A stretch of DNA of 64,000 nucleotides. Source: Struthio camelus. Lineage: Eukaryota > Chordata > Aves > Struthioniformes > Struthionidae. Below, piece after piece: positions 1 through 36,353 of the stretch. The notes beneath the pieces are model-generated. The model made no database searches and was not told the origin of the DNA. It saw only the letters and a list, made by a program, of their open reading frames with translations. A program made the position numbers and the translations under genes. The DNA is taken from NCBI RefSeq assembly GCF_040807025.1, contig NC_090952.1, positions 25,665,068 through 25,729,067 of the forward strand, written 5' to 3'. Every line of letters starts with the position of its first letter. Within the stretch, counting starts at the first letter, position 1.

Positions 1-2594
1 GACTTGGGTCTGCTCAGAGAAGGCATCATCCCTTCTCCTCAAACACGAGAGTCCGACTTGATCCTTCCGGAGCCTCGCTAGGTCCCAGCCAGACGTATCT
101 GGTGTCGGACGTGTCCGATGTGCAACGTCCCGCCGCTGTGCGCTCGGGCAGAAGGCAGCCGTGGCCAGCGCCGGGTCTCCTCGCCGCCGAGGGAGGCTCC
201 GCCGGTGCCGGAGCCGGAGCCGGAGCCGGCGCGGTGCTGAAGGGACAGCTCCGCCCCGGCCCCGCCGGCCCGGCCCCGCCGCCCCGCCCGCCTTGGGCTC
301 CTCGGCCGGGGCCAAGGAGGAGACGCCTTTCCCCGCTCCGCCCGGGCGCCGGCTTTCCGGCCCTCCTTCCCGCTTGGCTGGGAGAAATCTTATCGGCTGC
401 TGGAGGCACCTGGTCGGCTCCCTCCAGGGGCTGCCTCGAGAGGACTGCTGTTCCCCAGCAAGCTGGGCTCTCAGTTCGTCTCTTCTGGGTGGACTCTATC
501 AAGGCCCTGAGGTGCGCTCAGCGCTTCTAGGGGCCAGCGCGCACCCCAGGTCAGTGGGGAGTGCTGCAGAGAGGGGTGGAGGCAGGAACAGGCTAAACCC
601 CTGTGCCGAGTGGGTGGTAAAAGCAGGGAAGGACGGATGTGCTGATGGGGTTGCAGGGCGCTGAGCAGCCTGCACCTCCTAGGGTCTTCAAGAAGCAACA
701 CAAAGCATCATGCCATGGTGAGCTGTCTGGCCAGTCTGGACGAAGCACGCTCAAGAAGCGAAGCAGCAATGCCACATCCCAGCTATTGCCAAGGTCTGAG
801 GAGGCAGCGTTTGTGGCTACCCTGTCACAGGGGGCTCCTACAGTCTCCTCAGGGGTTCTTTGGTCTGGCATGCTTTCTTCCTTTGCTGCCAGTTGTTCTG
901 GCTGGGGAGCAAGTGTGCGTGTATCTGTGCCAAGACCAGGGCACTGCATTTGCTGTTTAGACAGTGATTCTCATTAGCCTCTGCAGGGAAATATTTGTGA
1001 ATTGAATCTATGCAAGCAGCAAGGTGAGGGAGGTCGATGCTGCCACTGTTTCTTCATTCTGAGGTCAGGGAAGCCACGACGTGAGATAATCCAGATTATT
1101 TCTATCCAGAACGTGGCACTAAATGGCCTACTTCCCAGCAGCTGTCTGTCAGCTGCCTGGAATCCCGGCAGCCCACCAAGAGGCTGCTGCCGCCCTGTTC
1201 ACAGCCAGGGATCTGTCCCGGCCGAGCCTCCTGCTCACATAGCAGCTGCTTGCTGCGCCACGTGGCCCAGCCTCAGCTTTCTGCCATGCTCCTTGGAAGC
1301 AGTGAGTAGGAAGGTCACTCTAAATCTAGACCAGCTCAAGGTGAGCATGTGGCCCACTCTGAAACAGCCTGGGCCTTTAAGCACAGTCATGCATGGGAAC
1401 TATATGGAGCAGGCCTCTGCTTGCATCGGCAGTCTTGGCTGCTGACCCCAGTGGCATCTCTGCTGCAGTACTCACTCACTCAGTTCTTCATCAGCACCGC
1501 TAGTCTCAGCACAGTGATGCTGAGAAAATTCATGCATTTTTGGAGCTTTTAATGCTAAATGGGAGTTGGAAATGAGCCAGATAGTGCCCTGTTGGGTTGT
1601 GTGCCTTCTAGAGCAGGCAGGAGCAGGGAGCATCAAACCGTTGTGCTGGCATGCAACACCAAAAATGTCTCAAAGGACTGAAGTGTGGGCAGGGGAAAGG
1701 TCTTTGTCTTTCTTGCACAGAAAGACAAAGCTCTTTGTTTCCATGCCTGGCATCCTTTTCAAGACAGGCAGATTCTGTTCATTCATGAAAGATTTGTAAA
1801 AGGGCTTGGAGGAAATGGGGACAGGTCATATTGCAGCAGAGGTCATCAGCACCCCAGTAGAAATGGCACTGAAATTGTCTGTTACCCCGAGGATTTGGGG
1901 TAACCTTTTCTAATCTGAATGTGAGCTCTCAGGGGTATGTTGGCATGTGTCTGGGAGATGTCAAAGAACTTCTGCCCCACATACGTTCTTGCAGCATTGA
2001 GGAACTTAACTAATACCTCTCATATGGTCTCTTGTCCTCTCCTCGGGGACTATGGATGTGCAGCAGAGAGTCTCGTAGACTTCCGGAGGTTGGCTTTGTT
2101 TAAGTGTTAGTGATGCTATGGGTTGCAGTTGTGAAAGACAAGTCACAGGGGTGCGTCTTGCACGTGAAACAGAAGACAGTGAGGTCTGTGACTGTTTTTC
2201 CTGCTCAAGGAGTTTGTTTCCTTCCCCTGGAGTTGGCCTGCGGATGGTCCATCCCCTGTGCTCTCCGCTCCTTGCTGGGCCCCTGCAGCGCTGTCAGAGT
2301 GAAGGTAGTGCCTGGATATTGAAGATATTGCAGCTGTGCCGTTGGGAGGAGGAGGAGGAGGAGGCTGGGGTGAACGGGCTCTGTTGGAGACCTCTGCAGA
2401 CAGTGGAGAAAAGATGTGATGGGCTCCATGGTGCTTGGAAGTCTCTTAAGTGCTCTGCTTTGTCGGAGCGTCCTAAATGCTGAAGGCTTCGTGGCAAAGC
2501 TGTTGCATGGCTGCAGTCTGGCCAAGTAGTGACAAAGGCTGAACCACTGCGGGTAGGGACAGAGCTGCCAGCCAGGGGTGATGAGAAATGTAGG
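1..2594. other. 5' flank, no recognised gene
   Basis: A GC-rich patch at about 150-360 contains a GGAGCC hexamer run (205-232) and may be a small CpG island. The rest is ordinary mixed-composition sequence with a GGA microsatellite at about 2347-2363. No conserved coding frame is visible. In human, MED12 lies upstream of NLGN3, but nothing of its glutamine-rich C-terminus is here. Confidence 0.5.
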
Positions 2595-3560
2595 AAACTG
2601 GGCTGGAGGGGACTCCTAGGGGTCTCTCAGTCCATCCATCTGCCCTGCAGCACCCATTGCAGGTATGCATTCAGGCTGTACGGAAAGGTCTCAGTGAAAG
2701 AGATCGATCTTTCCTGGATAATTTGCTCCTGAGTTTTGCTGGCGTAGCTTTAAGTTTTTTGTGATGTTTACCTGAATCTCCTTTGTTAATATGATCATGT
2801 GTCCTACCTAGCACAAGTGTCAACATCAGACCGCTCTGATCTTCTTTGCAGTAGCCTTGACATGTTATAAGACTTGTCCTCTGTCTTGTCTCATCTTGAC
2901 TAGTCCCAGTCTTCCAGGATTTTGTCCAAGGCTTTGCTTCCCAAGCTTTTTGTTGTTCTTGCTGGTCTCCTCTGGGACCTCTCAGTTGGTCCAAATCTTT
3001 TGGAGGATGAAGCGGTCGTGTGGAGGAGAGCAGAATAACTACTTCATGTGTCTTTATAATCTGTGAGGAGAACAGAGTAATTACTTTGGGTGTCTTTATA
3101 AGCTGTCCTCCTGTACGTTCTAGTATATTTGCCTTTTCTTGTGACAATGGCATGCTGACTCATGTTCATTTTGTACTGCTCTGTCATTCTTATGACCCTT
3201 TTGGCAGAAGTGCCGTTGCCTTATTCTTCTCTAATCGGTGTTTGTGCAGTTGATTTTTTCCTGCTAATGACTTACAACCCTGGCCAACATCTTTCAGCCC
3301 TTTCTTCAGTCTGTCAGGAGCATGTCAAGTTTGGATCCTCGCCTCCAAAGTGCTGAGTGTCAAGTGCAGATTTTAAAACATATTCTGTTCTGTCATTTAG
3401 GTCATTTATGAAAATGTTGAGTGGTAGCAGCAGCAAGGCAGACCTTTCTGAAACCCTCCTTGTACCCTGTCTGTGTAACTGTGAGCCCCTGGTAACCATC
3501 TATTACTGTGCAAGAGCTGATGGATCTGAGTTCCTGGGAATTGCTTCCACAATGCTGTTT
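2595..3560 (-). mobile_element. Old CR1/L3-type LINE, 3' part, antisense
   Basis: Plus-strand text follows the reverse complement of a CR1 3' region. It opens with a 'GGCTGGAGGGGACTCC...CAGTCCATCC' segment and includes 'GTCTTCCAGGATTTTGTCC', 'GCTGACTCATGTTCATTTTG' and 'TCATTTATGAAAATGTTGAG'. About 1 kb, highly degraded, no intact frame. Recognised by pattern memory, not alignment. Confidence 0.7.
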
Positions 3561-6500
3561 CATGCTGGGAAAGGTCTGCCTCCTGCATGGTCTGGGAAAC
3601 CTGGGGTCGGAAGAACTCACTGGGCACTGTTCATAGCTCTTCACCACCACCTTTGCTCTAGTATTAGCCTCAAGCCCCAGCCCAGGCCAAGAGCATCGGA
3701 GGGTGGCAGCCGAGACCTGCTGGCAGTGGGATGCTCTTCAAGGAGCCACCAGGGCACCTGGACACAAGCACAGCACCCTGTTTGAGCTGCAGCTTCCGTG
3801 CTCCCCAGTGTTTCTGTGGGCCCACAGGCTCGCCCCGGGGTTTCTGCAGCTCTGCAGACCAGGTAGGAGGGCTGTTTGTAAGAGCTTGGGTCACTGCCCG
3901 GCAGGAGGAGAGCAGCGCCTAGCATCTGGCAGGGCGGCAAGCGCTGCTCGTGAGAGCTGCTGAGCAGCAGCCTGCAATCTGGAAGCACAGCCGAGGGAAA
4001 AGGTTTGGAGAGAGTTTGCCTTGGGGAAAGGCAGAGGCAGAGATTTCTCATACTGCTTGCTGGGTGCTTATCTGTGTCGGGATGCGGGGGCCAGGCCCCC
4101 GCTACCGCTCATGGTGACACAACAGGGTCTGATGGTCAGCAGAGTCACGCACTGCAAAGCGGCTGCGGGGCACAATGGGACGTCTCTTCCCCCTGCCGTC
4201 AGGATGAGATTGTCCATCAGTGCCCAGAGGGTGATTTGACATCTAGCCTGGCCCACACCAGGCCTAGGACCACCGCATCAACCTGCCAAGCTCAAGGTTG
4301 GTCATGGCTGGCGGGAGTGGGAGGCTAGACACCAGTGCACTGGGCTGGGATGAAGAGGTTGGCCCAGATTCTGTTTCTGTTGGGTTAGCGGCTGTTTCGA
4401 GACCAGTACTTCTTCTCCTATGAGGGCTGGCTGCCTCAGTCTGGCTTGGCACTACTCACTCATAGCTCATCAGTCCTCTGCCAGAAAAGGTGTGGATCCG
4501 ATTCTTCTGGCTGGTGTTGAGACGTCTTACTGTGCATCTGCAATTTAGACTTCCACAGGATCCCGCCTGCTCAGGTTTCCATGGAGAGCGTCTTGTTGTT
4601 TGGGAGGGAGCAGTCTGGCAGACAGTACAGCCGTGGAAATACCGATAGAGCATTTGTTTTCTAAGATGCATGAATAAAATCATTAACAGTTAACAGCCTC
4701 ACTTCCTCTGCTTGCACCACCAGTTTTCAGCGGTCTGGCAGAATGACCCGGGATGCCTGCAGTGCCTTTATTCTTCTGGCTCCTCACAGCGCACTCATCT
4801 CAGAGTCCCCACTTTGGCCATATCTGCTCAGACTAGCCTGGTTTCACTTCCAGTTGGCAGGCTTTATTTCCTCCTGGCAGCCTCCTTGCCATTCGCAAAG
4901 GCTGCAGGGAAGCAGCAGCCATCTTCACTGGGGGACGAGCTTGGCTTCGCTTCTGCAGGCAAAAACCAGGGAACCGTAGGCGGCTTAACCTGGGGAAGTT
5001 TTGCTCCTACCACCCGTGGGATGTGAGGGAATCACTTCCCTGGATTAAATGTCCTCTCTCAGATCTTCCGTTTCTTTTTTTTTCAAACACTTGGAAAGAG
5101 CAGGGGAACCTTGCATTAAAACCCTTTGAGGCGCGCGTTGGAGGCAGCAGACAGCGATGCAGGGCACGTGCAACAGCCCCCGGGAGTGCCGCTGACTGGC
5201 GAACCCTCCGTGAAGAGGACCGAGTTCTGCTTTTCGTGGCAGTCTGTCAATATTAAATTAAGGCTAAATTCCCCCACTAAATGTTATGTTAACATGAAGT
5301 TACAGCAGAAAGCACAGAGCACAGAACAGCAATATGAGGGTAAGATGTGTTACGGGGATATTGTAAACATCCCAAATGAGGCATTTGAAACCCAGGGAAT
5401 TCCAGATTTAGGGTTTGCATCATTTTCGTTTTTGTAATTGAAAAACAATCCAAACACAGGAAGGCTTGGAAGCGTGTCGCTGAGGTTGTTTGGGTGCCTT
5501 TATTCTGTGCTGCAGGGACATCAGCAGATGGAGGAAAAAAGTATTTGAAAAACAACGGAATCAAATCTGGTATTACAAATGTGAAAATACTGTGATTTGA
5601 ATTTTGCTGTTAACATAGTGTGGCTCTCTGAGGTAACATTAGGGTTATTGGGTACCTTGACTGTGCATCTCCATATCTGGACATATTTGGCTGTCACAAA
5701 TGTCGCTCACCCCTCTACGTCCTCTGCATTGTAAAGCTTGTAATTTGAGGCAATCGCGTGTCTTGTAACATATTTTCCCTTGGGTTACAGATGCGTACTT
5801 GGAACTTGAATTCTACCTTAACGTATGGTTTTTGTCTTTGAATTTCCCTGTTTTTAAAAAACTGTGAAAAGTCTACGGGTGAGGATTAAACAAAACCCCG
5901 AGGGAATATCGTGATAGTATAATTCTGTAGCAAGAATCCTATTTGGGCTCTATTTTACAAGGAAGACTCATTCTTGTGCTGGGACACGGTGGTTACGCTG
6001 GCTTTGCAGCTGCTCCGAGGCGGCGAAGTGGGTGGTGAATTCAGCCCTAATTTTGCAGCGCCTTGTGTGCGCAGCCCAGCTGGCGGGCTGCGGGCTCGCT
6101 AAGCTGCCGTCTCGGCGTGTAGCGCTGCAAAATCCCTCGGCCGGAGGAGTTCTTGGAGCCGTAGTGCCCAAGGCAAGGTGCGGCCGCAGCCCTGCGAAAG
6201 ACCTTGGATCAGGAAATCAACTGGTAAGCCACAGGCGGCAGGACTGTGGTGCGCACGTTTCCGTGGAGGAAGAACCACGACTGGTCCGTTCGAATGGCTC
6301 TGCTGGGAGGCACTATCAAACCTGTCCATAGCTTCCAGCCATACAAATCAGATGTGAGAGTCGTTAGTAATTTGACTTTATCCTAACCTGTGGTTTCCAA
6401 AGGGAGGCTGTGCAGCAGATCTGAATCGGGCAGTTGGGAGAGCAAAGAGCGCGCAAGGTTGCCCACCAGCAACGCCGCGCAGGGCGACCAGGTCTGAAGC

Positions 6501-7679
6501 ACGCTTGAGATCCCACTGGAGAGTACAGAGACTGTGACACACATCGAGGTGTCCCCATCTGTTTGTTGCACCCCGGCATGTTGCTGTAGGCAAAGTTCAG
6601 GCTTTTGCTGAAGGAGGAGAATTGCTACAGGGAGGATTAGATGAATGTTTGTTTGCCTCTGGAGGGGAAGGACAGCGGTGTAGCCAGGGCACTGGCCGGA
6701 GGAGGCAGCGGGCAGGGGTGTTGTGCAGCTTTGTGATAGCAGCGCTTGGGGTATTGGGGTGCCTTGGCTGTGTTTCTGTCCCTTGATACGCTTCATTTGC
6801 TCTCGCATTTGTTTTCCAGGTTTTGGCACCTTTTGGGGAGAGACGTACCGGTGTCGTTCTCCCATTGCGTGTGGTGGCGTTGCTGCTTCTCTCTGCAGCC
6901 CCGTTTGGTGCGTGCTGCTCTCCTCTTTCCCGTGGCGAGGCAGGAGAAGGCAGAGGGGAGATGGAGGGCGTGCAGAGGTTGTGGACGTCGGGTAGAGGCA
7001 GGAGCGCCTGTGTGTTGTGTCTCCGTGCCTGGAGGATGGAAGCGCTGATCGGTCTTGGTGGCGATAGCTCACCCCTGCGGGTCGTTCCCAAGTGGGGGTC
7101 CTCGTGCTGCGTCCCGGCCTTGGATGGGGCAGTGAGTGCAAGCGTTTCGCTTCTCCCCATCCTTTCTAGGAGTCTCTTCATCCTCAATTACCTGCCGTCT
7201 CTCTGCAGGCTCTGGAAATATGTCTGCAATCCCCGCCTTGCAAGACCGGGCTGCCTGGGTGGGCTGGATGCAGTAACATGATTTTCTGGGCTGAGTGTCT
7301 CTTATTATGCCTGTCATACACTGATTTCTGAGCCTGCTGTGTTCCCCGGGCATATCAGGAGGGCAGGCGCAGCACGGGCCCATTTCCTTAATGACCGGCA
7401 GCGAATTGCCTGCACATGTGCAGTGCAGATTTGAGACGCCCTCCATGTATTTTTTCCTTTTTTTTTTTTTTCCTCTGCGGATTTTCCTCGTTGGATGAGG
7501 TGTTCTCCATTCGGTGGAGTCCCTGCCCAGCCGAGCCTTGAATAGAGCCACTTCCTGCCCTCCGCACACAGCCCCTGTTTTGTGCTCCAATAATTCCAAG
7601 GCAACTCCGCTCCCCTCCGAGCGTTGGCGAGATTTACCAGGTGGGCACGTAAGGATGCTCGGAGGCAGGACGGAGGTGC
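3561..7679. other. NLGN3 upstream region with AT-rich block
   Basis: No coding frame recognised. About 5,240-5,960 is clearly AT-rich and free of recognisable repeats, contrasting with flanks; it could be a conserved non-coding element or a decayed repeat. A T15 run is at about 7458-7471. Confidence 0.4.
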
Positions 7680-8880
7680 CCTGCCGTGGCCGTCACCCCT
7701 TCCCAGGGCGAGGACGCGCGGCTGGCGCAGCACTAGCAGCCTCTGAGCTGCCGTGAAGCGGTGCCCGCTGAGCGGGGACGGGGCTGTAAAGGTGCCCGCC
7801 GGGGTGAGGAGCTGCCTTCTGGCCGCCGCCGCTCTCGCCTTTGCCTTCTCGGCCGCGGCCAGGGCGAGCGCGGCCGCCTCCGCCGCCTGCCCGTGCCCAC
7901 GTCCCCCGGGGAGGCGGCCGCGCCGGCGAGGGGGAGGGAAGGGGGCCCGTTACATAAGACCTGAATGCGGCAGGCGGCGCGGGGAGGGGAAGGGCAGAGC
8001 GTTGAAAATCCACGCAGCCTCCGGCGAGGGCTCCCCGGCGCAGGAGCTCCGCTCGCTGCCGCGCAGCCGCAGGTCCCCATCCGCAGCCGCTGCCTGCCCT
8101 GCCTCGCTGCGCCTTCCCCCCAGCCCGGCCCTGCAGGCGGGGGCTGCGCGCCGGGCCGGCGGGGGGGCCTGCAGCACCCGCTGCCCCCCCCCCCCGCCGC
8201 CGCCGAAACCCCGGCGCGGGCAGTGGGAGCGGAGCTCAGCTTCGTGCGGGCTGGCCCGGGGGTCCGGCGGGGAGCGGGGCTCCCGGGGGGGGGGTATTCC
8301 TGGGGGGGGGGGGGCCGCTCCTCTCCTGCCGCCCGAGCACCCGCGTCGCGCCGCGGTTCTCCTCCTCGCTTTGGCCAGCGGCGCGTCGAGGCGGGAAGGC
8401 GGCCGGACGGCGCGTGGGCCGGCGAGACGGCTGTCTGGGGCTGGCCGCGTGGGTCTGGTTGTGCCGATGCGCCAGGTGGCGAGAGCGGCTGGATCGTCTG
8501 CAGGGCAGCGGGAGGCGGCGGGTGACGGGCGGCACCGGGACAGGGGAGCGATGCTGGGCGCGGAGCCGAGGGAAGGCGGGCGCGCGCGGGCCCTCGGAGC
8601 AGGGCAGCGGAGGGGGGCCGACGGGCTGCCCCGCGGGGCCCGACCGCGCGCGGGGAAGCGGCGCTGTCCCGCTGATGCAGCGTCTCGGCGCGCTGTACGT
8701 CGCTGCCCGCGTCTTCCCGCAGCGCAGGGCGAGGGGGGCTGCGTCGCCGCGCGCAGCGGCCGCACGGCTCTGGCAGCCCCTGCAGCCTGCCTGGCGGAGC
8801 CGCGGCGCGGGCGGGCGGGCGGGCGTCTGAGCCCCGAGGGTGGGCTCTGCCCGGCGCCGGGCGCGCCTGCACGTGTTCGA
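7680..8880 (+). promoter_or_regulatory. CpG island, candidate NLGN3 promoter
   Basis: About 1.2 kb of very GC- and CpG-rich DNA with G and C homopolymers (8165-8315) and a TATA-like TTACATAAG at about 7950. It is the strongest CpG island upstream of the NLGN3 start codon, about 1-2 kb away. Direction and use are inferred. The 386- and 388-residue open frames on opposite strands are composition artefacts. Confidence 0.45.
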
Positions 8881-9791
8881 CGTGTGCCGACAACGCTTAG
8901 CCTGCGTTGTCTCGCGTAGCGTCTCGGGGTGTTCTCCAGGCATCGCCGTCTGGGCTCTCACCTTGGGTAGGCGAACGCGAGGTCCTTCTCAAGGTCACGC
9001 AGGCATGACGAGCGCAGCCGGGGTCCAGCGTCTGGCGCAGGGGTCCTTGCAGCCTGCCGGGCTTTTGCTCCAGGAGCGTTCTGGCCAGCGAGCTGTGCTT
9101 CCCCCGGCGTTTGCGGGATGAGGTGTCCTCTTCCTCCGCTCCCTGGCACGCTCCCGTCTGCGGCTGAGCAGAGGCTCTTGCCCCACTAGCAGGCGCGCGT
9201 CTTCTGCTCCCTTGGCCTTGCCCAGCTGCCTGCGTGCAAGGTAGGACCTGCCGTGTGGGACCACCGCCCTGACGTTAATGCCCTGCTTGCTCCGCCTGTC
9301 CTCTGAGCTGTTCCTTCAGTCTGTGGAGCTGCTGTTGTTCCCAGAGCCACCCACCTGCGTAGTGGAACAGGCGGAGGCAAAGGGTGATGGGGGGGCAGGA
9401 GGGTCTGGCAGCATGTCCGACCAGTCTTGCTCAGGGACGCTGGTTCTGTGTGTGCTGCAGGTCCTTTGACTCTTTCCAGAGTGAGTCTGCTGCTGATTAC
9501 CTCCATCTCTCCACAGTGTCCGCAATCCCAGCAGCACTGCGCCCTGCGAAGGTGGACAGCAGTGGGCAGCTCGCAGGCTCTGAAGAGCAGCTGCACTTCT
9601 CTGTGGATCAGCGCTTCTAGGTCACCCCGCTGAAGGCGCAACTGGGCTGTGTGTTGCCGATTCCTGGCTGTCTTACTCCACGGATCTGGCTCTTCCTGGT
9701 GGACAGATCAGAGGCTTGCTGTAATGGGGATGCCCTGAGCCCTCGCCCCAGGAGCTTCAGGCCTGGATGTTGGTGCTGCTCCTCCCGGACG
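8881..9791 (+). other. Region before NLGN3 start codon
   Basis: A candidate acceptor (CTCCATCTCTCCACAG, ending 9516) would make 9517-9791 the 5' UTR part of coding exon 1. Nothing else recognised. Confidence 0.35.
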
Positions 9792-34119
<24,328 letters not shown>

Positions 34120-35690
34120 CTGCCCGGCGGCCCGCGCACGCACACACGCACGCACGCACACACACGCACGCAGCAAACACTGGCAGAGGGACTGGCGGGG
34201 CCGCGGGAGCCCCCGGACGCACCGGGCAGCGCGCACGGAGCGATGCGGCACCGAGCCCGGACCCGCGGGGCCTCGGCGCCGCCGGGCAGGGCGCCTGCGT
34301 CGCTCCCTCCCGGCTCTTTCTTTCATTCGTTTCTAACTTTCGACAAGTGCTTTGACTCTGCGGCTCGCCCCGGGCGGCAGGGCGGATGCCGGTGGCAGAG
34401 CCCCGCCGGGCAGCAGGAGGGCACGGCGTAGCCCCGGCGCCCGCCCCGGCCCCGGCCCCGGCACGGGCGGGCAGCGGCTGCGGGGGGCTCCTTGCGCCGG
34501 GGCCGTGCCTCCCCGCGGCGGAGGGGGACGGCGTCCCCGGCTCTCTGCCTGCACCCGAGCGGAGCGCGCCGGGCTGACGAGGAGCGGTCCCGGGCATCCC
34601 TCCGAGCTGGCGCTGGGGCCGGCGGGAGGTTGGGCATCCGGCGGGCCGTGCGAAAGGCTCCTTCGCCGTGTCGAGCGGCGCCCGCGGGCCACGGTGCTAG
34701 GCAGAAGGGGCTGGGCAGGGTCCCCGGGCCCAGCCTCGGGCTGGGTGCAGGGTTTGGGGCTGGTCCCGGGGCCTCCGGCCTGGCGCTGCCGGGGCACCAG
34801 CGCCGCCAGCAGGCCCTGAGCCGGGGACTTGGCGCCTCTGGCCCTCTTTGCGCTGCAGAGAATCTCTTTTGTGTCAGTCGTTTCTCTTTGCAGAGACGTT
34901 TTTTAAGCAGATCTTTAGTTCTTTACACACTAACGGAGTCGCCGCGTTTTGTCCTTTGTAAAGATTTTAAAACCAAGTGTTCTTGATATAAAATAAAAAG
35001 CCAGTTAGAACGCCAGCGTGTGTGCGCGGTGCCCCCGCGCCCGCCGCCGCGGCCTCCCGCGCCGCCCGGCCCCGCTCTTTTGTATTTTTGATATTCGCCC
35101 TCCTCCGTCGCCCGTGCCCGCGTAGCTCAGCCCGACGGCCCCGCTCGGCGCCTCGTCCCGCCGGGCGCCCCCGTCCCCCAACCCCATCCCGCCCCCCCCC
35201 CGCCACGCACCCGTCACCCCGTCGGCGCGGCCGGCGTCCCGCGGGGCTCGTCCTGCTCGTCCCGGTGCCCCGCCGCAGCCAAGCGCCGGCGCGAGCGAGG
35301 AGCCGCCGGGGAGACCGTGCCCGCGCGCGCCCTCGCCGGCCGGAGCAGCGGGACCCATGCCCGGCCGCGCCGCGGGCCCTGGCACGCCGGGACCGAGCGG
35401 GGCAGGGCTGGGGGGGGGGGGCCGGATCCTGCGCGTTCCCGCACCTGCCTGCACATCCGTGCCGTGGCCCCCGGTGCCGTGGGCACTGCCCGGCCGTGCC
35501 CACCACGTGCCCCAGGACCCCGCCGGCATCCGGACCCCGCCGGCCCGGCGGCGGGCACCCCGGACCCCGGTTGGGCGACGAGCGGGAGACCGCGGGGCCG
35601 CGGCGCGCTGATCGGAGAATGTATTTATACCCTGTCACCCGCGCGGAGTAACAAATTCCAAATAAAACAGAAGTGATATTTTTAATAGCG
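34120..35690 (+). other. NLGN3 3' UTR and poly(A) signals
   Basis: A CA/CACG microsatellite follows the stop (about 34137-34173), then a GC-rich body. AATAAA occurs at 34992-34997 and again at 35661-35666, each at the end of a local AT-rich stretch. These are candidate proximal and distal polyadenylation signals, giving 3' UTRs of roughly 0.9 and 1.55 kb. The UTR extent is inferred. Confidence 0.6.
34137..34173. repeat. CA/CACG microsatellite in NLGN3 3' UTR
   Basis: CACG- and CACA-type dinucleotide-based repeat starting about 18 bp after the NLGN3 stop. Confidence 0.85.
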
Positions 35691-35979
35691 GTGTGTCGCC
35701 CCCCCCCCCCCCCCCTTCTTGGCGCGGGCGAGGGCCGGGGCAGCAGGTCCGGGGGGGGGGGGGGCGCCGGGGTGCTGTGCCCCGCTGCGTTGGCAGGACC
35801 GTGCCCCCGGGGCGAGGGTCCCTGCCGCCCCGGCCCCCAGCACCCAGACCCCCCCCCCCCGCTGCGGAGCCTCGCCGCCCCACGGACCCCCTCCTGCCCA
35901 GCCTGCCACCCCTTCGGGCCCGGCTCGCCGGCCAGAAAAGCTGCTGCTTTCATGGCTTTTTAATGTAATTTCGACTGGG

Positions 35980-35993
35980 GTTGCCATGGAAAT
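35980..35993 (+). promoter_or_regulatory. X-box-like (RFX) motif 1
   Basis: GTTGCCATGGAAAT: a perfect left half GTTGCC and right half GGAAAT with spacer AT, compared with GTNRCC-N(0-3)-RGYAAC. Confidence 0.4.
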
Positions 35994-36339
35994 GAGGATT
36001 TGGAGGGGGGGATGGCCTGCAGCCGGAGGAGGGGGCCGCGGCCCGTGGGCAGGGCGGGTGCTGGCGGGTGCTGCGCGGGGAGCTCTGCCCTGCAGAGCAG
36101 CTGCAGCCCGGCCCCGGGCTGGGCAGCCGGGGGGGGGGGCTGGGGGCACCGGCCTGGGACCCCTGTCACCCCGGGGCCGGACCGCATGCAGCTCGGGCCG
36201 AGGTGGGGGGACGACGGCGCTGGCCGCTCCCCGGGGCCGGGCGTCCGCGCGGGGCCGCGGCGATGCCGCTCTCTCGGTGACCGGCGAGGAGCTGAACCGC
36301 CACCGCCGAAATCCATCCATCGCTGCATCTCGGGGAGCG

Positions 36340-36353
36340 GTTGCCATGGGAAC
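36340..36353 (+). promoter_or_regulatory. X-box-like (RFX) motif 2
   Basis: GTTGCCATGGGAAC, the same layout as motif 1 exactly 360 bp downstream, with a right half closer to consensus. Confidence 0.45.

Noticed and set aside
1-660. 3' end of MED12, the upstream neighbour in human
   Set aside because: No glutamine-rich or other MED12-like coding sequence in any frame.
7733-8919. Overlapping 386- and 388-residue open frames on opposite strands
   Set aside because: Both are in a CpG island, rich in Ala/Arg/Pro/Gly, with no domain or conserved motif; stop codons are rare there because of base composition.
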